This document shows positions 56,690 to 64,000 of a stretch of DNA of 64,000 nt, in pieces. The notes under the pieces are model-generated. The model had not been told where the DNA came from. It did not search any database and saw only the letters and a program-made list of their open reading frames with translations. The position numbers and the translations under genes are program-made. Source of the stretch: Macrophomina tecta (taxonomy: Eukaryota > Ascomycota > Dothideomycetes > Botryosphaeriales > Botryosphaeriaceae); assembly GCA_024180945.1 (NCBI GenBank), contig JAKSGN010000043.1:62001-126000 (forward strand), given 5' to 3'. Every line of letters begins with the position of its first letter. Position 1 is the first letter of the stretch.

Positions 56690-59600
56690 AACTAAGTATA
56701 CTTCTAGTAAGGTAGGGCTTTAGTAAGACTATCTACTAATATTACTACTATAAGCGTCTACTAAAGGTAAACATTATCTACTTAGGCTTTCTAGCGCAGC
56801 TAATAGTAGTATATATTTATATAACGTAGCTTAGTATTAAGCTTCCTAATACTTTTCTATATAAGCCGAAGCATTTACGTATTATCGCACTATATTTTAA
56901 TTTAGTAGCCTAGATCGAATTAGACTCCTCTAAAAAGATATTTCTACTAGAAGTATTACTTAGCGGCTTTTAATAAGGTAAGAAGCTTGGCTTTAATAGT
57001 TAAAGTTATAATTATAGACTACTTAATAGCCTTCTAATTAATAGCTACTCCGAATATAGTAATAATTAAGCCTTAGTAGCTACGGCACGTGTCTAGATTA
57101 TTAGTAAATACTATATTACTACTAATAGTAAAGATATTATTTTTATTCTTATAGTTACTCTAAAAGAATAAGGCGAGCTTCTTAATTTCTACTAAGTAGC
57201 TAAGGAGCCTCTAAGAAAGTTCTAGATAGCGAGAGAACGAATTAGTAAGGTAAAATAATAGTACGAAATAGGTGTACGTAATATTTATTCTAGTACTAGT
57301 AGCCGCGAATTATACTAAACTAATTCTACTTTAATAAAGGTAAATATCTTACGCGCTTACGTACGTGCCTTAGTTCGCTTAAAGCACTTTATCTAAAGGA
57401 AGTAGTATTAAAGAAAAGTAATTTTTACTAATATTGTAGCGAGTAATAAGGCTAAAGATATATAATTTCTAAGAGAGCTATAGAAGCTTCTACTCTCGGT
57501 CCCTTATAATATATAAGGCTAGAAACTATTATACTTCTCCTAGAATTTTTATCTTATAGCGTTTAAGTAAGTCTTCTTAGAAAGTATCTATAAAAGATTT
57601 ATCTTACCTATAGTATACTATAATAATGTCATCTATAAAGAAGAAGATAAATAGGCAATCGTTTAAGTATAAGTAAGGCGTATTAGGTATCTAAGTTAAA
57701 CCGAGCTCTTCTAAGGATTTATAGAAGTATCGTTACTAGAGAGCTAGTAACTTCTTAAGGCTATAAAGCGTTCGAAGTAAATAAAGAATTTAGCCTTATT
57801 TAAGCTTTAGTTCTCCTAGGGGTTAATAGTATATCCTTTTCTTAAGTAGAATGTAAGGGAATACGTTTATAATATTATACTAGCATATTTCTAAGTTAAA
57901 AGTGCAGATTATAGTAATTAGGGCTCGGAAAATCTAAAAGATAAGGGTAGCTATATAAGTATTCTACTAAGTAGCCTAAAGGTCTTCTCTTATATAAATA
58001 TATACCTTAACCTTAGTAAGCTAGCCGTATTTATTAAGCTTATACTTAAATACCTAGGTAAGTAGTATTACGTCCTTATTAAGGCTTTTCACTTTACTAA
58101 GTACTACTATCTTTTATACTCTCTTACTCTAAAGTTTCTAGAGTTCTGTTTAGATTGCCTTTAGTAAATAGGTTTTTATTAGGTAGTTAAAAATATTCTT
58201 ATAGAAACGAGGTTTAGGTAATAGTTAATCTCGGTAAATATATAGTAGGCCTATAGGCGATGCTTACACTTTTATTAGAGTAGATTTCTAAAAAGATATG
58301 AGAAAAGACGTAAATAGTATTTAGTAACTAAATATATTATTATAAATTAATATAATATACGTATTTTTACATAAGTTACGAGTCCTTAATCCGTGGATAA
58401 TTAGGTTTAGATTAATATTCGCTATAATATTATGTCCTCTTAGAGCACGGTTTCCTCTTGCAGTACCTAGATTAGGTAGATTCTTATATTAAACTAGTAT
58501 AAGCTAGCCGAGTCTTCGTAATTATTAATTTTATTAATCTTTACCCCCTAAGCCTTAAGAGGCTTATTATTAGACTAGAGTAGATCGATCTAGTAATACG
58601 TAATCTAAAGGATCTAGTATTTATTTACTATAAATTAAGCCTACTTATAGACTACTTTTTATATACTATTCGTGTGCTAGGCCTTTACTAGTTAATTCTA
58701 AAGGGCTTAGTAGATAATCTAGTTATACTTCTTATACTTAGGCGCCTAGGTAGCTATCTTAAGTCTCTAGAGTTTCTTAAGTTAATTAAATTAGAGCTGG
58801 TAATAGCTTATTACTAAGGTTAAAAAAGACCTTAAAATTCTAATCTAAGGGAATAATATTCTTCTTATAAAGCGTAATATAAGAAATAACTATCTCTTAC
58901 TCTTAATTTACTTCTACTATTATAGAGTAAGTATCTTTTCTAGATTCTCTAGAGAGAACTTACTAGATTTATTAAAGGTAATATCTCTTAAGCATACTAC
59001 TCGGTTCTTTAAAGAATGCTAGATTTTATAGATATTAGTAGAGTTATATCTAACTAAGTATCTAATAAGGATATACTTACCTAGCTTATTACTACGTAAA
59101 ATATTCTTAAGTAGTAAGTAGGCTTTATAGCTATAAACTTAAAGGTACACTACTTTTAGCTTCTTACTATAAATACGCTTAAATAGTATTTTCTAATAGT
59201 AGCACTTTATTAGAGTTCTATTATAGATATAGACTACTACCTTAATAATCTTAGGCTATAGATACTTAGGTAGGTTAGTACTAACTCGTAATAATCTTAC
59301 TTTAATAATAATTAAGTATCCTAAACGCTCTAATATACTATTTTACTAAGGGGTATATAGAGCTAATATCTTATAGGTAACTTCTTACTACTTAAGCTAT
59401 TACTTAAAAGCTTATATAAACGATACTTCTTTATTTAATCTAAGGAAGGCTACTGATTTACTAAATCTTATCTTAATTATTTAGATAATATTAAGAAGGT
59501 GCTAAGTATACTTATTCTTAGTTACGTAAGTAACTATAAAAGTAAATTTAGTAGAAGCGTATTTAAAATATATAATCTATTAGTAGCCGTTATTAGCTCG

Positions 59601-61450
59601 TGTTATATATATTAAGTTAAATAAGACTTAAAAGAATACTTCTTTTAATAATTTCTCTAGTTATATAGATCGAGAGATCTGCTATTATATCTTAGTATGT
59701 GCGTATATATTATAGTAATTAGATAGTTACTAATCGGTAATTATAGCTTCTTATACTACTTATAGTAAGGCTTAAATAGCTCTTCTACCTACATATATAA
59801 AGATTTTATACTATTATATAGCTAGCAATGAGCGATTAGTAATATTTAATACTATAGCTAGTAGATTATCTACTTTCTTAGATTCTATAAAGAAGTAGTT
59901 TTAAGTGAAGATTAGATAGGCTATAATAAAGTTCTCTAAATATAGATATATATGTTCTATATCTAACTTAATTTCCTTTTCTCTTACCTTAGTAATAGAG
60001 ACGAGGTTTACTATAAACGAGAATATATAGGCCACGTCTATAAGCTTAATAGTATATAGGCCCTTATAGTTAGTAGTATATACTAGTATCTTACTAAATA
60101 ACTCGATCTTAACTATAGAGTTTTCTAATATAATATAGTTATCTAGCCCTATATTTCTTGTTTTAGTATAGCGACTCTTTATATACTAATTATAGATATA
60201 GTATATTGTGCTAGTATCAGTAATCTATAAGAGATTAAAAGTTATAGGCTTTAAAATACGTTCTATACTAAATAATAAGGCAACTACTACTAGAAATAAT
60301 AATATTTTCTTTTCTTCTTTACCTAGTTTTAGCTTTTATTTCTTTTAAGAAGTATTATCCTGCTTCTTCTAGCTTTAGCCGTGATTTTAGCTATTTTTAA
60401 ATTATTTAATAGAGTGTTTAACTCTTTTCTTAATCTATAGATTCTCGAGTACCTTATTAACTTTATCTTAAACCTCCTAGTTTAGTATCTAATCTACTAG
60501 TCTAGCATTTAGATTATAATATTTATATTTATTATAGAAGTAATTCTCGCTATATAAGTAGGCGGGTAGCTTTCTTTCTTACTTTTTATCTCTTAGTAAA
60601 GTAGTAAAGGCTACTTTAGTAGTCTTTAAATTCTTAGCTATATTTTAGTGTAAGTAGTTTCGGTAGTTAATAATTATTTTATAAAGCGACCTATTAAACT
60701 CATTATACTAAAGCTTAATTTTATAGGCTAAGGCCTAGTAGGTATTAAGAGGGGTAAGCGTCTTAAGAAAGGCGATCTTTTCTTAATTATTTATAACTTT
60801 TAGAAGTTTAAGCTTCTTTACCTTAAATAGAGTCTCTTCCTATTATAAGAGCTATTTATTAATATTCTAACTACTTAGAGGCTTCTTAAGCTAGCGAAGC
60901 TTATTAATAATAAGCTCTTCTTAAGTTTCCCTTATTAGCTAGAGCCGCGCCTTAAGCGCTATAAGCTAAGAATAGAAGTGCGAATCGCCCCTAAGCTTCT
61001 TTAGAATTAGAAGTAGTAATAGGCTTACTAAGTTCTTAATAATTATTAATAGATTATTAATTTTCTTTTTTAGCTTCTCTTATTTAGCTAGGTCTCTTTT
61101 ACGAGCTCTAATCTATATTTTATAGCACTTCTAGGCTCTTTATTAGTTTAGATTAGAGACTAGTAGCTTTTAAATCTTAGCTAGCTCGCTTAGTTAAGAA
61201 GGCTTCGATGGCTTTAATAGATTAATATAGTCGAATATCTCATATTTCTTAGCTCGTAATTAAATAATAAAGTACTATTTATTCTAATTATTAGCTATCT
61301 TTAAGACAATAATAGGTTTAAAAGATATTATTGCATAGTATTACGTTATGTTATATTATATACTAAAGAAGGCATAGGTAAGTTACTAAAGTAGATAGTA
61401 GGTATAAGGCTAATAAATAAGCCGTTTACTTAAAAGTATTACTCTAAGAT
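56690..61450 (-). pseudogene. Copia H gag-pol relic
   Basis: Minus-strand Copia polyprotein. The RNase H end reads ILVDSLTKALP at about 56705-56757. The RT active site reads LFIFFFIDDIIIVYY at about 57610-57660, with both Asp intact. Integrase lies at about 59000-60500 and gag at about 60700-61450, by position. Stops of RIP type are dense. Confidence 0.75.
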
Positions 61451-61652
61451 GGTGGGAAAGTGCTGCGCTTTAGGTAATAAAAAAGGTATATTATAGAAGG
61501 CAACTAAAGTCCTCTATTATAAAATATATATAGTAAAAGAATACTAAGAATAAACGTCTAGATGCTACGAAATGCTCGGAATAGCATAATAAGGTACTAG
61601 AAAGAATAGCTTAGAATATAAAAAATACTAAAGATATACCTAGGCTTATAAC

Positions 61653-61905
61653 TATTAGAATAAGTAGTATAACGACTTAATTAATAATAAAAGAATTAAT
61701 TAGAATAAGTAGTATATCTAGTAGAGAAAGACTATACGGGCTTTTCTTATATCTATTCTACCTACTAGGGTAAAATGGTTATATAACTTACTTACCTACT
61801 AAGATAAGTATGTAATAAGTATAAGATATAACTAAATCTAAAATACTACTAAATTAAATATTTTAACAACTTAGTAAAAGTTATATATACGTAATTAATC
61901 TAATA
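61653..61905 (-). repeat. 5' LTR of Copia H
   Basis: 253 bp, partner of 56067-56319, followed by GTTAT. The internal side reads GTTATAAGCCTAGG on the minus strand, like Copia G. Confidence 0.92.
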
Positions 61906-61910
61906 GTTAT

Positions 61911-62330
61911 ACCTATTACGGGTCCGGCGGTAGACTTTATTAGGTTTATTTCGTTTACCTACCTATAACTTAAATTATCGAACTTCCTAGTCATCTTCTT
62001 TATACTAGAGTATAGTAGTATTAATACTATTATTAGTGCTCTATAGATGTAGTTTACTAGCTTCGAGCTATAGTATTAGACTAATAGAAGAGTTTTATAT
62101 TAGGTATACTCAATACTAAATAAAGTGAAGATTACCTTTTATATAAGTTAACGTAATAAATTGCTAGGCTACTAGAAGATTAATATTTAGCCAAGGGTTA
62201 AAGAAGTAGATAACGAGAATAACGAAGAGCACCTAAAAGACTAAGTAGAACCGAGTATATAGAAGCCCGGGCCTACACAGTAATCTTAGTAAAGAATAAA
62301 GTCCTAGTAGAAGATAGCGATATAAAATTA
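61911..62330 (+). pseudogene. Gypsy J continuation after Copia H
   Basis: Reads on from the protease region across GTTAT (PITGPAVDFIRFIS...) and ends with an acidic segment (EDNENNEEHLKD, about 62205-62255). Probably the protease-RT linker of Gypsy J. No domain is firmly identifiable. Confidence 0.45.
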
Positions 62331-62435
62331 TAAGCGTAGCGTTTTACGCTGTTAAATATTAATAAGTAAGCTTATATAAGCGTAGCTTATTAATATATTA
62401 CCTTAGGTATTAGAATACTACCTAAGGTATATAAC
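62330..62435. repeat. Cluster of three short palindromes
   Basis: AGCGTAGCGTTTTACGCT, TTAATAAGTAAGCTT paired with AAGCGTAGCTTATTAA, and TACCTTAGGTA paired with TACCTAAGGTA, within about 100 bp. They lie between the Gypsy J linker and the 13-bp repeats and may be the end of a further insertion. Confidence 0.55.
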
Positions 62436-62459
62436 GAATATACCTCAGAGTTATAGCAA

Positions 62460-62511
62460 GTGGCAAACTGCGGTGGTAAACCACGGTGGCAAACTAAGGT
62501 GGCAAAATTCA
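62460..62511 (+). repeat. 13-bp tandem repeat, four units
   Basis: GTGGCAAACTGCG, GTGGTAAACCACG, GTGGCAAACTAAG, GTGGCAAAATTCA. The GTGGCAAA core keeps its CpA, so the array is not RIP-mutated. Repeats of this kind are common in DNA transposon ends; no inverted partner was found in the window. Confidence 0.75.
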
Positions 62512-63049
62512 CTACCCCACTTCACTAACTAATAACTAAACGGGTATAGCCCCTACTAAAATTCCTTTTATATAATATAAAAGTTCAATCATTTCCAGTT
62601 ATTACGATATAAAAATTATGTAAAACAGATAAGGATTGGGGCTAGAATCTTATTTCTTATAAATCACCCTCGTTGGATTTCTAATATAGTATATCTAGAA
62701 GGATCTACTTATATAAGGAATAAGTGTATATAAGAAGCTCTAGATAGCACTATAGTTTCGTTCTTTAAGACGCGTAATACTTATAAACGGGATATAAGCT
62801 AATAAAAGCTTTATTCTATCTTTTACCTCCCCTCTTATCCTTCTTTATTAAATCTCCTACCTACTTCTCTCTTAGAGAATTATCTCCTTCCGACTGCTTA
62901 CTAGGCTTTATTATTTATAATATAGCTTAGTAATCCTCCACCCGAGCCTCAGCGCTTTACATATGCCGGTGTATATAGAGGATAAAGGTAAAGACCCTCT
63001 AGAAGGGTTAGTTAAGGCGAACTAAAAGAAAGGTACTAAGGCACTAGAA
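62512..63049. other. Sequence without recognised gene
   Basis: 62580-62700 keeps CpA/TpG (AAAACAGATAAGGATTGGGG); the rest is TpA-rich. Stops in all frames. Together with the 13-bp repeats it could be a truncated DNA transposon or MITE placed between Gypsy J segments. Confidence 0.35.
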
Positions 63050-63165
63050 GACTTATACCTAGCTAGGTATAAGTCCCTAGTCCGTACGCCCGGAGACTTA
63101 TACCTAGCTAGGCATAAGTCCCTAGTCCGTACGCCCGGAGACTTATGCCTAGCCAGGTATAAGTC
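63050..63165. repeat. 45-bp tandem array of a 26-bp palindrome (2.6 units)
   Basis: Palindromes at 63050-63075 (perfect), 63095-63120 and 63140-63165, each GACTTAT(A/G)CCTAG plus its reverse complement, separated by the 19-bp spacer CCTAGTCCGTACGCCCGGA. The minus-strand frame at 63022-63300 (repeats of YLARYKSPGVRTRDL) is a by-product of the array. Confidence 0.85.
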
Positions 63166-63319
63166 TTCCGCCAAGAATATACCGAACCTTAAGTACCCTC
63201 CCGTAAGTAAAGATAGTAAGTAGCGCGCGTAGATACGTAATAATTTTTCTTTATTTCTCTTTACCTTAACCCGTTTTAATAATTTATTTATTGTGAACAA
63301 TTCATTTTAGCGCAGAAAG

Positions 63320-64000
63320 TTTAAGGATTTAAAAGAGAGGTTAATTCTCTAGAAAATCTAGAAAAAATAAGTATAATATATAAAAGAAAAGCTAATAAAG
63401 TATAACTAATAGGCGATTCTAATCTAGATAGAAGTATATCCGAGATAAATTAGCTTTAAAAATAGAAGACTATTAAATAAGAATAAGCTATTTTAGCTAG
63501 GCTATTAGATAGCCTCTATAATTACCTAGTTACTAAGAAGTTTAGTAAACTAGTAAGGAAAGCTCGCCTAACCCTAGAGTAGATTAAAGAACTAAATATT
63601 AGTAATATAGTAACTAAGTAAGAAAAAGAGTTACTACTTAAGATACTCTTTAACCGTAAGTAGGTATTATCCTAGACCTTTAAAGAAAAAGAAGAAATTA
63701 GTAGTAGAGTTATACTACCTACTATAATTAAAACTATTCCGCATAAACTATAGTAAGTAAAAGAAATTCGAGTCCCGAGAGCTCTTTAAAAGAAAGTTAT
63801 TACGATACTAGAGAATAGACTAAAGAAGAAAGTCCTAGAGTATAGTAACTTTTTATACTAAAACCTATTCTTCCTAGTAAAGAAGAAGAATAGGAAGTAC
63901 TACTTAATTAATTCTATAGTTAATATTAATCGAGTAATAATTAGAGACATATACCCCCCTCTAAATACTAATAAATTTATAAAGTACTTCTCTAAAAAGA
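63320..64000 (+). pseudogene. Gypsy J reverse transcriptase start, continues beyond window
   Basis: Plus-strand frame reading VILPTIIKTIPHKL, VPRALQKKV-like, then ILENRLKKKVLEYSNFL and FFLVKKKNRKYYLINSIVN, then NRVIIRDIYPPLNTNKFIKYFSKK. These match the N-terminal fingers of Ty3/Gypsy RT. It is less densely interrupted than the other relics but still has TAG/TAA stops, for example near 63480 and 63590. It fits the plus-strand gag-protease at 53900-56066 as the same element. Confidence 0.7.

Larger units (their letters stand above)
56067..61905 (-). mobile_element. Copia H, complete Ty1/Copia retrotransposon, RIP-mutated
   Basis: 5839 bp, minus strand, with two 253-bp LTRs (56067-56319 and 61653-61905) and a perfect GTTAT target duplication (56062-56066, 61906-61910). 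A purine tract (TAAAGGGGATA on the minus strand) lies next to the 3' LTR. The LTR family is shared with Copia I at 49986. It is inserted in the protease region of Gypsy J. Confidence 0.93.

Noticed and set aside
63050..63165. CRISPR-like array
   Set aside because: Palindromic units at a fixed period with identical spacers in a eukaryotic transposon context; not a CRISPR.
63022..63300. 92-codon minus-strand frame with repeated YLARYKSPGVRTRDL
   Set aside because: The protein repeat is produced by the 45-bp palindromic array; no sign of coding selection.

Overview
The window looks like transposon-packed heterochromatin of a filamentous ascomycete (Pezizomycotina). Over most of its length CpA/TpG is nearly absent and TpA (cta, tag, ata) is in excess, and recognisable retrotransposon reading frames are full of TAA/TAG where CAA, CAG or TGG is expected. 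That is the signature of repeat-induced point mutation (RIP), an established process of these fungi. I see no housekeeping gene, rRNA or intact tRNA. Almost every base can be assigned to a transposable element or its debris.

Layout. 1-6587: minus-strand Ty3/Gypsy element C (3' LTR off the window) with its 5' LTR at 5825-6587. 6588-8979: plus-strand Gypsy E (LTR remnant, gag, protease). 8982-10837: intact pogo/Fot1-type DNA transposon (pogo-1) on a junction where Gypsy flips strand into Gypsy D (10838-15535, minus). 15536-16440: 3' end of another Gypsy (F). 16600-18437 and 33102-33560: two halves of a hAT transposase split by Gypsy A (18438-33096, TSD GGCGT). Gypsy A itself contains a solo LTR (19782-20560, TSD AATAG) and complete Gypsy B (21337-29203, TSD TATAA). 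34054-36950: a sharply bounded island without RIP, holding a C-terminal integrase fragment with a Cys-rich module and the 5' end of a Tad-like LINE. 36676-49640: a RIP-mutated Tad-like LINE carrying Copia G (36717-42319, TSD GATTT) and pogo-2 (45624-47454). 49640-53112: a Copia LTR split by a 475-bp A-tailed insertion, a decayed third pogo (pogo-3) and a large inverted repeat. 53113-64000: plus-strand Gypsy J (gag, protease, start of RT) split by Copia H (56067-61905, TSD GTTAT), with short tandem and palindromic repeats.

The strongest unexpected signal is inside Gypsy B. Between the integrase end and the 3' LTR, on the strand opposite to pol, lies a gene-like unit at 21884-22691. It has a start codon, a 49-bp fungal-type intron that exactly reconciles two reading frames, a cysteine pattern fitting the Zn(II)2Cys6 binuclear cluster, a coiled coil and an acidic tail. 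It is broken only by four RIP-type stops. It resembles a miniature transcription factor carried antisense by a retrotransposon. A similarly placed but more damaged antisense frame in Gypsy F has half of the same cysteine pattern.

The only near-functional proteins are the two pogo transposases: pogo-1 is open throughout and pogo-2 has one stop. Both sit in RIP-mutated sequence without being heavily mutated, so they arrived after most of the RIP or escaped it. Boundaries of elements called from LTR, TIR and TSD matches are precise. Boundaries of decayed coding regions are approximate.
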